64,000 nucleotides of DNA from Thunnus maccoyii (Eukaryota > Chordata > Actinopteri > Scombriformes > Scombridae): NCBI RefSeq assembly GCF_910596095.1, contig NC_056551.1, positions 12,417,501 through 12,481,500 of the forward strand, written 5' to 3'. Under the pieces are notes generated by a model. The model was not told the DNA's origin, did no database searches, and was given only the letters and a program-made list of their open reading frames with translations. Positions within the stretch are counted from its first letter, which is position 1, and every line of letters begins with the position of its first letter. Both the position numbers and the translations under genes were made by a program. Of the stretch, positions 1 through 11,450 are shown piece after piece.

Positions 1-303
1 TGCAACTAACGATTATTTATTCATTATCCATTAATCTATCGATTATTTCCTCGATTCATCAATTAGTTGTTGATATGAAAATGGTAAAAAAATATCCATC
101 ACTGTTTCCCAAAGATGATGTCCTCAAATGTCTTCTTTTGTCCACAATCCTAAGATGTTCAGTTTACTACAGAAGACTAAAGAAACCAGAAAATATTCCC
201 ATTTGATAAACTGGCACAAGAGTAATTTTACCTTTAATTGTTGGCATTTAATTTAATCGTTAGCAACTAATCAATTAATCGACTACAATTGTCGCAGCTC
301 TAG
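1..303. repeat. Dispersed teleost repeat, cut by window edge
   Basis: This stretch begins with TGCAACTAACGATTATTTAT and ends with GTCGCAGCTCTAG. Both ends carry versions of a motif built on 'TGCAACGATTAATCGATT', in opposite orientation. The interior contains phrases such as 'TGTTTCCCAAAGATGATGTC' and 'CTCAAATGTCTTCTTTTGTC'. From memory, these mark a very abundant non-autonomous fish repeat with AT-rich inverted ends. The left end appears clipped by the window boundary. A second, inverted relative is at about 38879-39188. The class is not certain. Confidence 0.6.
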
Positions 304-437
304 AGGATATAAAGGATTTTATTCATATTACCCACTACTAGTGTAACTTCAGGAAAAAGACACTCCAACACAACTTACTATTTGGGAAAAAAACAACAAT
401 TTACAATCAGGAACATTGTAAATCGCTTTATCTGTCG

Positions 438-873
438 CTAGAACAGCGACAGTTAAATATTGGCATTGAAAATAACATTTGGCAGTGAAAACAAACCCTG
501 AAATGAAAAAGAAAACATTGGCATTGAAACATTTGTATTGGGAAAAGTTGTATTGGCACTGAATCAACTATTGGCACTGAAAAAAGTTCCACTGAAAAAT
601 AAAACATGGACAAAAAGACATGAAGAAAAAATCTGAAGATTGACATTGAAAAACATCATAATGAAAAAAATATCTAAATAAAATAGGATAATAAGATTGT
701 AAGACTGTAATTTCTTTAATGCCCGTATTTTATTTTTCAGTGGAACTTTTTTCAGTGCCAATACTCGTTTCAGTGCCAATACAACTTTTTCTAACAAGTG
801 TTTCAATGCCAAGGTTTCCTTTTTCAGTTCAGGGTTTGTTATCAATGCCAAAATTTAACTGTCACTGTTCTAG
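438..873. repeat. Long imperfect inverted repeat (foldback element)
   Basis: The left arm (about 438-605) and right arm (about 726-873) are imperfect reverse complements of each other, separated by a loop of about 120 bases. Both outer ends read CTAGAACAG[C/T]GACAGTTAAA on opposite strands, and both inner ends read AAGTTCCACTGAAAAATAAA. Each arm is made of irregular units ending in TTGGCA[C/T]TGAAA. Open reading frames over this stretch are products of the repeat and are not genes. It is probably a non-autonomous DNA transposon or foldback MITE. No clear target-site duplication was seen. Confidence 0.75.
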
Positions 874-3800
874 CCCCATTAAACCAGTATTAATGAAAGC
901 AAATGATGGGTTAGGCAGAAAGTTGTTAAAAGATAAAATGATTGATATGTATAACACATTGTTAGCATTAAGACAATAAAAATGAACTGAGAAGACAGCA
1001 AACAACAATAACAATAATGAACACATTCTGTACTTCTTGGATTAGCATTAATTTCAAGTAACAGACAGAAGAAACGAAAAGAAATGAGACTGCAGTTTGG
1101 TCATGATATATGTTTTTTCCCTGGCTTTGTGTAGCCAAGTTTGGCCAGGAAGTAAAACCACTTTGAACAGTGACAAAGGGAAGCAAAGCGCAGGTTTCGA
1201 AGTCAACTCCCACATGATTGTCACAGAAAAAACTGCTTCATCAGCCACCTTCATAACTGTCTGAACAACGTAGCGGAAAAAAAGCCTGCCACCTCAACCT
1301 AGATTGCTTCAATTCTAAGAAAACTGCATCAGACAACCCTGATCTTAAATTAAATACTGACTCAATGCACGGAAACTGTCTACTTTATCAGTTTCAGGAT
1401 ACTCATCTAATGTAGGTGTTGGTTTCCCACGATGATCTGATGCAGTGGCTCTTACATGTAAAGTTTTTTTGCACACTTGGTGGAAAATGGGGCATGTCTT
1501 TGAACCTGTTTAACACGCATTTGCAAACACACACACACAGACACATCAGATTAAGATGGATCAAGGTGATGATAGAGATAATAAAGGTGAAAGGGAAACT
1601 AATCAAAAAGGTGTCTCGGTTTCTCATTTTAACTACTCTCGTGGTGCTGTCATGTCTCTTCTGCCTTATCGCTCCCTGCTTCAGTCATTTGTCTTTTCTG
1701 TTGCAGTAACTGTCTGTCATGTTGACAATAACGCGTCTAACTCATACACAGGGGATAATTACTGTGTCATTATCATTAGAGTGGAGCGGAGCAGCACACC
1801 CCACAGCAAACAGAACAAAGGTTAAAGGGATTTATACAAAGGCAGCATGTAGGTGGCAAATAAAAGCTCCTTGATTCATTCTTTTTTCTTTTTTCTTTTT
1901 CGTGGTCATTGTGTTTGTCAGTATTGAAACTACTCTGTGATGCAACAATAACATCTTTGAAAGCTGATGCAATTATTGAGTATTTCTTAAACTGGATTTA
2001 ATGATGTAAACTACTGCCACAAATGAACTGGGCTACTTTGGTTGATAATTACCTTAAAATAACCCAGTATCATGTTATTAGAAGCACTTGCTGTGGTATC
2101 TAAAAGAGACAGATTTGTGGGTATGTGTGTCATAGCTGATAAGTGTGTTTCTGATATTATCGAGGCTTCGTAAGTATTTAAATCAGCTAAACAGGCACTG
2201 CCATTCTTGGTAAGGATATGGGTACAGACAATTCTGTCAATTCTGTTTCAATTTTCGCAGTTCCGTTCGTGCAAAACCGCAGACGTAGTATAGCGGCTGC
2301 TCATGTGATTTGTCGTTTTTAAATTGCCACCGCCGTTTGAACATTAAAGGTAGTAAAACTGAGGGAGCAACCCTGTACAATCTCAGATGATGTGATTCCT
2401 GAAAGAAGCAGCTGAAACGGTGCTGACTCTGGTTTGACCAAATGTCTGTAAGTGCTCTGTAAGTTGATTAATTGTGGTCCTTTCATTTCCTGGAGAGGTC
2501 TGGTGGCGAAACAGCAGGCTCTCAAATGAAAAGGTCGGGCAAAGAAAGGAAGAGAGAGAGAGAGAAAGAGCTGGCGAAAGCTGGTAATGTAAAATTCCCT
2601 CAAAGACCACACAAGCTACATAAAAGCTCCATTTGAAACCAAGAGTTCTTGTTAGGTTTTTTATTTTTCTAAATTACTTCCTGGAAACAATGAGTTCACA
2701 CACAATATATCATAAATGAGACAATAAAACGGTAAAAAAAAATTGAAGGCTTGTCATTTCCCTGCATCATTTATATTAATTTGGGCTAGAAATGATGATT
2801 CTATGTGTCACTGTCTACAGAAAGTATTGAAGCACATAAGTAACCTCACGTTATATCTCTCTCTCCTTACAGTTCTGGAAAAATTCCCCTTTAAAGCTTT
2901 ATTCAGTTCACTACCTTGTTCCTCATTCCACTACTTCCGTTTCCTGGTGTCTGTATGTGAATCTACAATTCATTACCTGTTCTTCAGCCCGCAGATATTT
3001 TGTGAGTTTCCATCAAAACCTTTTTAGGAGTAGTATTTTTATTGACACGTCTGGACAGAGCACAGTTCAAACTCACTCCAAGAGGTTAAAGAGCAGATTT
3101 GCTATTGAGCCCAAGGGGGAACATAAGAATGTCACCTAAACCATACCTTGTCTTTTAATTGCATACAAACATATGCAAGCCTTACTTAATCTCTAATCAT
3201 ATGTGGATACGAATCATTACGTTTGAACCCAGTCATCGACTCGGTAGTCTTTATGTCCCCCTGACAGTGTGCATGTGTCGTTCCACCTGACTGTTGACTG
3301 CTCTCAATCCCCACTACAATGCAGATGACTGATCCTGCCGCAGGGTATAAAAGGTGATTGAAAAACACCATCAGGCCAGCGCCTGCGTGTGTCTGTGAGA
3401 GAGACACAGCGTGACACAGAAGACATGAATCGTTAATGCTTAAGCCTTGTGTAGGAAAAGGCCGGAGGCAGAGGCTCGCTGAATAATAATCACACCAATT
3501 CTATGTGGGTTTGGTGAGTGACAAACCTGGCATTTAAAGGTGGCAGCACAACGATGATCAGAATGAATAAGAATACAGAGAAGTGAGGGTGATGTTTGCA
3601 CAGTGAATGCTAAAATTAGAGCAGCAATAACATGTGAACAAACTGTTTTATCTGTGAAAAAAAAAAAAAATACTGTTAATTCAATGCACCCCAATGAGCC
3701 TGAATTACACAACAAATTCAGCAAGTTTAGGTGATTAATTTTGTATCTCAGCCAGCCAAGCACACTTGACATAGTTTATGTAATCAGTCGGGTTTATGGA

Positions 3801-4735
3801 GATTTTGGATTAGTTCCATCCCAAGAACCCAATGTTCTGTGAAAGCTTTCTGGCGTATTTACACATGGTGATGTGTCGATGTTTGCTGAATCAACCACCT
3901 GATTACTATGCACTTCATGCTGTTGCCACACTCCAGCAAAAATCCTCCTCAAACCTGACTCGCTGCAACACTGGATGTGTTTTTTTTGAGGTTTTGTAGA
4001 CGCTTCCTGACTCCAATGACATTCTTGAGCAGCCACATTATGCAATGTGCTGTCATCACTCGTCTCACATTGTAGTAAAAAAGGTGTTATTTCGCCTTGT
4101 CTTGTTATTTCAACACAACACAAGCAAACAATAGTCCGCATACTGACACAATGTTACATGAAAGCTGCGTTCAAATGTAACAGGTGTCCAAACATGTCAA
4201 GCATCACACGAGCAAAACCCTGTGACTGCTGATGACACCAAACATATTATTCTTTTCTGAACATGTAAAACAAGAAAGACACTGGTGGCTACTGCCAGAA
4301 AAAATGCTCTTTTTGAGCATTTGAGGGAGCAAGACTTTTCAAATTTTCCCTATGGGGAAAAAACAAGTGCAGAAACTGCGTCATCACCTCTCTATCCTCT
4401 TTATTGTGCACAAGCAAAACAAACACACCATTTTAATTTCATGATCAGACTTCAGTGGGTTGGAGTCATCCACTAGACGACTAGACTGTGCGTGGATGGA
4501 TTTGTGTTTGGGTGGAATAAAAATATATTAAAATCTATAAATTTCACAAATATGTGTCCAGGGAAAGGCAGTAAATGTTCAGTGCGAGGGCGGAGTGTGT
4601 GCGTGTGTCCCTCAGATGGAAGATAAAGATTACATATAAGAGTCCAGCTGTCGGTTCTCCCACAGGGTTTCTGTGTTAAAAGCTGAGAGGCAGATTATCT
4701 CTCCGGCACACATCAACAGCGACAATCACTGACGC

Positions 4736-4736
4736 G

Positions 4737-4762
<26 letters not shown>
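4736..4762. repeat. (CA)n microsatellite
   Basis: An almost uninterrupted CA dinucleotide tract of about 13 units. Confidence 0.9.
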
Positions 4763-4767
<5 letters not shown>

Positions 4768-4862
4768 ATAAAAGTGCACTCATGTATGTATGGAACATTT
4801 CCATTTTTAACATCTTTAACAATACAAAGAAGCAAAACTGTTCAAACCAGTTTCCTGTTATC

Positions 4863-4900
4863 AGATTAACCAGTAACTCTTTTGAGTTACTGGTTAATCT
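4863..4900. repeat. Perfect 17-bp hairpin
   Basis: AGATTAACCAGTAACTC is followed by TTTT and then its exact reverse complement. The stem has 17 pairs and the loop 4 nt. It is too short for a microRNA precursor and no T-tract or gene end is nearby. It may be the remnant of a palindromic element. Confidence 0.8.
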
Positions 4901-5295
4901 AATCAAATATTAAACAATCAAATCCCATTTTCATTCATGTTTTGTTCATTTAGTTTTTAAGAAAAGTACAAACTATTGCTTGTTTTGCTCCATTTGCAAT
5001 CATTATAAACCAAATTATTTGGATTTTATTCCTGCTGCTCAGATTAACTAGGCAGTAACTGTTTTTAAAATATCAATAGACTCAGTAGCTTACAGGCATT
5101 TGCCATTATTTCTAATACACTAAATAAAGCTTACTGATCTACTCAATCAATCCATCAAAGCAAGATCAGTTCATTAATAATGAAAAATGTCACCCTGTAT
5201 CACAATATATGACTATTCTTCCTCGTTTTCTACATAGATATACTATCATATGTGACCCAGCCTTTAAAACATGAGTTAGGATAGTGTAACATAAA

Positions 5296-5318
5296 ATAAT
5301 AATAATAATAATAATAAT
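5296..5318. repeat. (AAT)n microsatellite
   Basis: Seven to eight tandem AAT/ATA units. Confidence 0.85.
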
Positions 5319-5751
5319 CTTGAGCTATTTCTAAAGGAGTTACAAGGAAATGCATTGAATAACCAGACAAGGAAGGGAATGTGCATTTTTTCTCACTCAC
5401 CAGACGTAAAACTAGCTACCTGTTCAACCTGTCCAAAACGGTCATCTGAACTCATGGGACGTCACATATTATCAAACTACTTTATCAGAAACAAAACTGA
5501 CACCTTAAAGCAACCACCAAAGTAAATAAAACACACTTGTCTCACTAAAACGCTCTATTTGGTGAGTTTTAAATGTTGTATTTTGACACAAAAAAAAGCC
5601 GCTGCCTCGCTGGTCGACAGCTGCCACGAGCCTCATCCGTTGAAGATGCCCCGGTAACGTTAACGGTTACTGACAGGACAGACAGTCCCGGGATATTTGA
5701 AAATAAGCTTTCGAGGATAATTGGATTGTCTGGTGGCGGCTCTGTGATTGT

Positions 5752-5753
<2 letters not shown>

Positions 5754-5827
<74 letters not shown>
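5754..5827. repeat. (GT)n microsatellite
   Basis: An uninterrupted GT tract of about 37 units. Read on the minus strand it is (CA)n and lies about 20 nt inside the intron that follows the putative exon at 5847-5952. Confidence 0.95.
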
Positions 5828-5846
5828 GTTGTGGAGCTTTTGTTAC

Positions 5847-5952
5847 CTGGGAGGCTAGCAGTGGCGGGGATGACACAGAGCAGGACCGCGGCCAGCAACA
5901 GCAGCGAGGCCCGGCGCAGGCGTCCGTTCCGCGGGCTGGAGAGCGACAGCAT
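5847..5952 (-). CDS. Putative first coding exon of an unidentified secreted or membrane protein
   Basis: The minus-strand ATG at 5952 opens 35 codons. They give a short basic head with Arg-Arg at residues 13-14, then a strongly hydrophobic run (residues 16-28, Leu/Ala/Val rich), then PATASLP. This has the shape of a signal peptide or a type II membrane anchor. The frame reaches a good donor, CCAG|GTAACA, at 5846 in phase 1. The surrounding DNA (5830-6130) is GC- and CpG-rich, unlike its AT-rich flanks, which suits a promoter and first exon. I do not recognise the protein. No continuation exon was found down to base 1, so the rest would lie beyond the left edge. Without a second exon the call is an inference. 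Confidence 0.45.
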
Positions 5953-6954
5953 CCTTGGGGTCTTTCTCGGGGACGGAGAACCGGAGACGGGGAATTTGTT
6001 GTCATTCCCCCATCACTTTTGTTTTGATGTTTTTTGTTTTTGTTTTTCTGCGAGCGAGCGAGCTTCAGCGAAAAGTATTCACAGCGACTGGCTGAGCAGG
6101 TGACACCAGGGACGTGGACTGTCCACACACTGCGCACTGTAATCCGTGGCAGGGCTAAAGATAGCGGAGCTTCAAGCAGGGGAGGGTGTGTGTGTGTGTG
6201 TATGCGTGTGTTTGACATGCTGCCTTCATGGTCTCCTCGTAAACTCATAAATAAAAACACGCAGACTTGTCACATAACAGACAGCAGCGTTGTCGTGTGT
6301 TTTCCCACATTATTTTGCTCCTTTAAAAAAAAACATTATTATTATGAAGACAGTCAGAGGTTGGCAATGTCCTGTCAATTAGATTTCATCGGATTTAAAC
6401 ATTAAATATAATAAAATAATAAAATAGTGTTCCCACCGCAAAGAAAAAGACCAAAAGAAAAACAAAAAATTTAATTCAAGGTCCACTTTCAAGAGCTTTC
6501 AGCCTTTCAGCTTCATCTCAAGGTCTTCTTCAGCTGTTGGAATTTGCTCAGTTGTCATGGTGATAGCTCAGTTGTCAACTAAGCTTAGATGGAGTAAAAA
6601 TGAATGCCAGGAAAATAGCCTAGAATGACTCAATATATAATCATGATTAAATATTCATTTTAATTTCAGTTTGTAATGAAGTTTCTATTCTCACACCATG
6701 ACAAATATGAAACATCAGTGAAACTTTCCACCTGTAAATTTAATATTTTATGTTTACCGTAACCTCCCCCACACAAATGTTGATCCTTACAATGGAGATG
6801 TGACTGTTTCCCACAGTACCTGAAGGCAGCAGTTTACAGAGCGATTAGCTGGGAAACGGGCACAACGCATGAGGTACGTGAGACGTGATGACGTGGAAAA
6901 CCGGTTTAAATGACAATAGTGTGTTTGCAGCAGTCTTGCAGACCTACACGACAC

Positions 6955-7365
6955 CCAGTTTACTACATGATACACCCACTTTACTAGACAACACAACACC
7001 CCGACCCCTAACGCTAACCCAGTGGTTCTCAAACTCTTTCATGTCAAGGACCCCTAAACTGACACAAATTAGACCACGGACCCCCATCTGATAAGATTTT
7101 TGCTTTTAGATGTTTTATTACAGCAAGTGTATGAAATCCATGACCAAAATAGTCATACATTATGTCATTGTGTTACTTATGGATGGAATTATAGTGAAAA
7201 TAAACCATTCCCCTATTTGCTGGGGACCCTCTGGAACCCCTTCAAGGACCCCTGAGGGTACCCAGACCCCACTTTGAGAACCACTGCCCTAAACATCTCA
7301 TGGCTCATGCCTGAAACTAACCAAGTAGGTGTGTCATTAAGTAAAGTGGGTGTGTCGTGTAGATA
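6955..7365. repeat. Inverted repeat carrying an inserted MITE
   Basis: The left arm near 6955-6988 (CCCAGTTTACTACATGATAC, then ACACCCACTTTACT) is the imperfect reverse complement of the right arm near 7333-7365 (AGTAAAGTGGGTGTGTCGTG, then TAGATACTGGG). The hAT-like element at 7020-7286 lies between the arms, so one element appears to have inserted into another. Confidence 0.5.
7020..7286. mobile_element. hAT-like non-autonomous element (MITE)
   Basis: The terminal inverted repeats are CAGTGGTTCTCAAACT at the left and ACTTTGAGAACCACTG at the right, with 14 of 16 positions matching. CAGTGGTTCTCAAA is the classic terminus of vertebrate hAT-Charlie-type elements. The 267-bp body has no transposase frame, so it is a non-autonomous derivative. 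A clear 8-bp target duplication was not visible. Confidence 0.75.
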
Positions 7366-10216
7366 CTGGGAGTTAGCAGATAGACTTGCTTGGTTTGAGT
7401 AACATTAATAATAAGATAATGATATAATATGATATATAATAATATGATTTATAATATGATGTGCTTAGTTGGTTTACACATATATGCTGTCTGTGATAAA
7501 AATGAGAATCTTGTTTTAATGCTGATAAGTTTAGCTTGTCAACCAATCATTAATTTATTTATACTAATTAACTTTACACTAGGCAACATAGATTGGCTAA
7601 TAATAGCATATTGAACATAGCGGTTAAGGGATAACGTTGATGAGCAAATATTACATTGTAAAGTTAAGTGTGGTTGGATGGATTCATTTGCATAATGGTG
7701 TTGATGCTTGAGCTGCAGCTCTGGATTCACTTGATTTGTGAACTGAAACAACTAGTCTACTGCATAATGAAAACGTGTTTGCTGGTTTTAATCTCAGATT
7801 GAAGTCACAGAATACATTAGATTCATGATTCATGCTACAGACAAAGAGCCATTAAACATGTGCACAGTGCAGCATTATGGCACGTTTACAGTGACACAGG
7901 GGTTGTCACAGTCATCCAGATCGATGGTAACAGTGAGTCTGTGGAAAAAGGTCTAGTGACATAATATCCATACATAGAGCCATTTGAGGTTATGAGTATC
8001 TGGTTGAGGATATAAAAGCCACAAAGAAAAAAGCTCATTCATTTCAATAACACAGAAACTCTATTGTTGCACTTAACTTAGCTGGATACAGCAGGTGCAG
8101 TAAGATGATGCCTCAACTCTAAGGGCATATTTTCAAGAGGTTTGAATACACATCAGATAAGCAAACATATCATGTGTGATTTCTTTCTACTGTTGTCAGA
8201 GCTGCCCATTAAATCCATTATTCTTTGCCAAACAGAGGCCAAACGGTGAATGGCAGCTGGACAAGGCTGGGCCTGCATGTTTGTTCAGAACTGAAAGGTC
8301 AACTCAAGCAATGACCATGATTCTGTGACCAGAGCAGGAACAAAAGTCTCTGGCTTCACAGCATCAGATATAAAAGTAGCTCTTCATGTCAGATAGGAAT
8401 TACCAGATAGAATTCATCAAAATGGATTACCACGAGCATAAAAGAGCTTAAAATAAAGCATTGTATCTCCTTCCGCTATCTACCCACACTGAGTGCTTGT
8501 AGTATATTTTTGTTTAAATGACATTAAGGCTCAAGATGAATATTATTATCTCCCACTATATGAGTACCAGCATACACAAATTGTTTGAATGCCTTATTAT
8601 TTCGCACAAAGTATACTATACTGACAAAAAACATAGTTATATGAATCATTTGGAAATTTTGCAGTGTTATGTTTGGCCGTTGCTCTTTTCAGCATCAACG
8701 CCATCATCATCAAGAATAGAATCATAAACGTCATCATTCTTGCCACTGTGCTATTTTCCGCTACCTGCCACCATCTGGTACAAAAGGTTTCTGTCTCATT
8801 TTCTACTGACAAAAATAGCCACCGTATTTACAACTTCCTGTAGCTCAAGGCACTGAGAGTTATGTTTTCTGCCTTTTGGACATAATCAGTCCTCCCTAAA
8901 TACTTCACTGCAAAGACATGAAGAGTGAGCTTAGAAATAATTCTCTATGTAGATAAGAAATATGTAAATAAATGATTTTCTTGTTGAGAAAGTAAGATTT
9001 TTTTCTCTTACTAAAGCAACATGCAGTGAAATTAAGTTTTAAAGTTCTATTAATAGTTTCTATTACTTTAATAGAAAAATATGGGTGATAGTAAGAAATA
9101 AATTTTCACCAAGATAACATCGGATGTTGTACCATACCCAGCATTTGCATCCTTTTTAAATGTTAGTTAAAGATATGCCATAATACATATGTGACATGAA
9201 ATGGTCTTGTAGAAAAAGATTCATGTCTTATATAAAATTATATATGGCACCACATTGGCTAATTGATTCCCATTATAGTCAATGATCCTGACAATGAAGA
9301 GTATTGTAAATCTAATATACAGGAAGCAAAGAGGAAAAGAGGTTTAAAATTGTGATGTTTAATTCATTGATGAGTCTGCCTCAGCTCAGAAACAGAATAC
9401 AGAGAAGATGTGAAACAGAAACAGGAGCCATGTCATGCATCTCTTTTGGCACTTTTTGAGTTTTAGTCGCAGAAAAACAGAAACCTTAGAAAACAGCTGA
9501 GCACAATATTAAATAGCATGAAATATAATAATAATAATAATAAAAAGAATACCTTACTTCTTGTCCATGGTCGTTTTCTCTGTGTGAACAGTAATGTACA
9601 CAGTCCTGAGGTATACAGGTTCTCATACATACTAAACACAAAAAATACAATGTCATGTTGGAGTAAGACTTGAAGTTGACTCAGCAGCATCGAGAAAAGG
9701 TCCATTGTACAAACTTAAAAAAAAAAAAAAAACAGCTCACATTTTCATGTACCACAAAAGACAAAAACCATGCAACCTATTATTAGTGAGAATAAAGTGA
9801 ATATATGAACAAACTGATTGAAGAGTTATGCATGTTTCTGAATTGTTGCATAAAGTTTTTACAAATCATAATGCCCACAACATGATTTTGTTTGTGTAAA
9901 GTGTGAGAGAGAGAGAGAGAGAGAGACCAACAGCACAAAACTAGATCCAAATTGCTTCATCAATTTGGAAATCAATGTACAGGATCCAATTGACCTTTCT
10001 AGAGTTCGACTGTCACTATTTTAGACGATTAAAAAGAAACGTTGCTGCACTCCAGAAATCTTACTGGACGTAACAAAATATTAAAATCCTATTTTACTGT
10101 TTTGAAACTAACCCTGTTGAGTTTTCCTTCTGTTTTAAGATGTTATAAACATTTAATCATTACACAGTATAAATGGGATGATTAATGACTTTTTGCAAAT
10201 CAAAATTACTGATTGC

Positions 10217-10217
<1 letters not shown>

Positions 10218-10256
<39 letters not shown>
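10218..10256. repeat. (AC)n microsatellite
   Basis: Uninterrupted AC tract of about 19 units. Confidence 0.95.
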
Positions 10257-10260
<4 letters not shown>

Positions 10261-11450
10261 TGCAAAGACAGGCTGAATGATCATTTCTGTTTGAATCTGC
10301 CAGACACGTTTCACAAAGTGTAAAGCAGTCTGGTACTGCAGACCAATCTGTGATGCTGAATCAGCAACTTACCAGATGGTTACATGAAGACTTCATCTCC
10401 AGAAAAAACAGCTTTGGTAATTTTGTTATAAAGGTTCTTAAAATGACATGATTAATTTAAATTAACAGTTATTTATAGGTTGAAAAAATAGCATACAGCC
10501 TAAAATATCCAGGATTCTTGGTGGTATACTGTACAGACGTTATACTCTTAATTCCTTGGATGGTGGCAACTTTGTAAAGACAGGAAGGCTTTATCGAATA
10601 GAATTGATGTATTGTGACGATGACACTGTCTTGGGTATTCTAATAATTACACACCTTACACACATGCGCACACACAAGCAGAAAGAAAATGCACACACAC
10701 ACAAACATTTGAACAAATCGGTCAAACTAGCAAACTGCATTCACTCATGAAATTCCCTGAAGTTGCTTACTAGTACAAAATAAGATAAACTTTCCAAATT
10801 GGCCCCAATTTGTGTCCTTCATCTACTGACATTATATTACTAAGAAGTTATGGTAGCCAACACCACCTACTGGCAATAACGATACTCCATTCACCATTAT
10901 TGAATATTTAACAGTACTTGTTTAAGTGAAAAGGTGCAATCTAGATTAAAAACAAACTGAATTGCATAAAAATGTAGCCGAGTACATTTTCTTTGCCTTA
11001 TCTATGTTTTCCTCTAAGGTGAGGTAATTTTATATCCTAGTCAATGATCTACATCATTATCACCACAAACACCTTGTATGTGCCTACAATAGCAACACTA
11101 CAGGCTAGGTTTAGGCAGCACCAGCACATAATAACCTACAGCATTTGGCCTTTAACTACCTAGTTTTGTCTCATAAAACCCCTTAATTCAGAGACCTGCA
11201 GCGCACAGACGGAAAGTTCCACTTTGACGGTCTGTCTAATAAATATAGAACCATCTTCAGGTTTCAAAGTCAAGACAGGATGTGAGTGTGGCCGTCACAC
11301 TGCTTGACTCTCCTCTATTGGTTGTAAACATGCAGGCTGGGTCAGTTAGGGCTCCACGTAGGGCAGTGAGGGGCTCCGAGGCACATGCCATTCAGAAACG
11401 GATGAGGGATCAGTGTTAGGAAACTTTGGCTGCTTTGGGATCAGCAGTGG

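Larger units (their letters stand above)
874..5846. other. Non-coding stretch, presumed intron of the left-edge gene
   Basis: No exon with a recognisable product was found on either strand. The region is AT-rich and holds simple sequence (purine-rich GA around 2548-2571, CA at 4736-4762, AAT at 5296-5318, a long GT tract at 5754-5827) and a short perfect hairpin at 4863-4900. If the exon at 5847-5952 is real, this stretch is its downstream intron and the next exon lies off the left edge. Confidence 0.5.
5953..11450. other. Intergenic stretch left of edem3
   Basis: It starts with the GC-rich promoter-like DNA of the preceding exon (to about 6130), then becomes AT-rich. It contains a hAT-like MITE nested in an inverted repeat (about 6950-7365), AAT repeats near 9527-9543, a GA tract near 9905-9926 and a CA tract at 10218-10256. 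No coding exon could be supported. The edem3 3' untranslated region must begin just below 11451, but no canonical polyadenylation signal was noticed on the minus strand close to it. Confidence 0.5.

Noticed and set aside
564-851. Minus-strand 95-codon frame with repeated LALK motifs
   Set aside because: It is a by-product of the inverted repeat's tandem units; there is no domain and no splice context.
3794-4141. 115-codon minus-strand frame
   Set aside because: No recognisable domain, no matching splice sites, and base composition like the surrounding non-coding DNA.
4863-4900. Hairpin considered as a microRNA precursor or terminator
   Set aside because: The stem is only 17 bp with a 4-nt loop, too short for Drosha processing, and terminators of this type are not used in vertebrate genes.
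5573-6260. Several overlapping frames rich in Cys-Val or His-Thr
   Set aside because: They are translations of the GT/CA microsatellite. Only the signal-peptide frame that stops at the donor before the tract was kept.
9463-9705. 80-codon hydrophobic minus-strand frame
   Set aside because: Its Leu/Phe-rich end is a translation of AAT and T-rich simple sequence.
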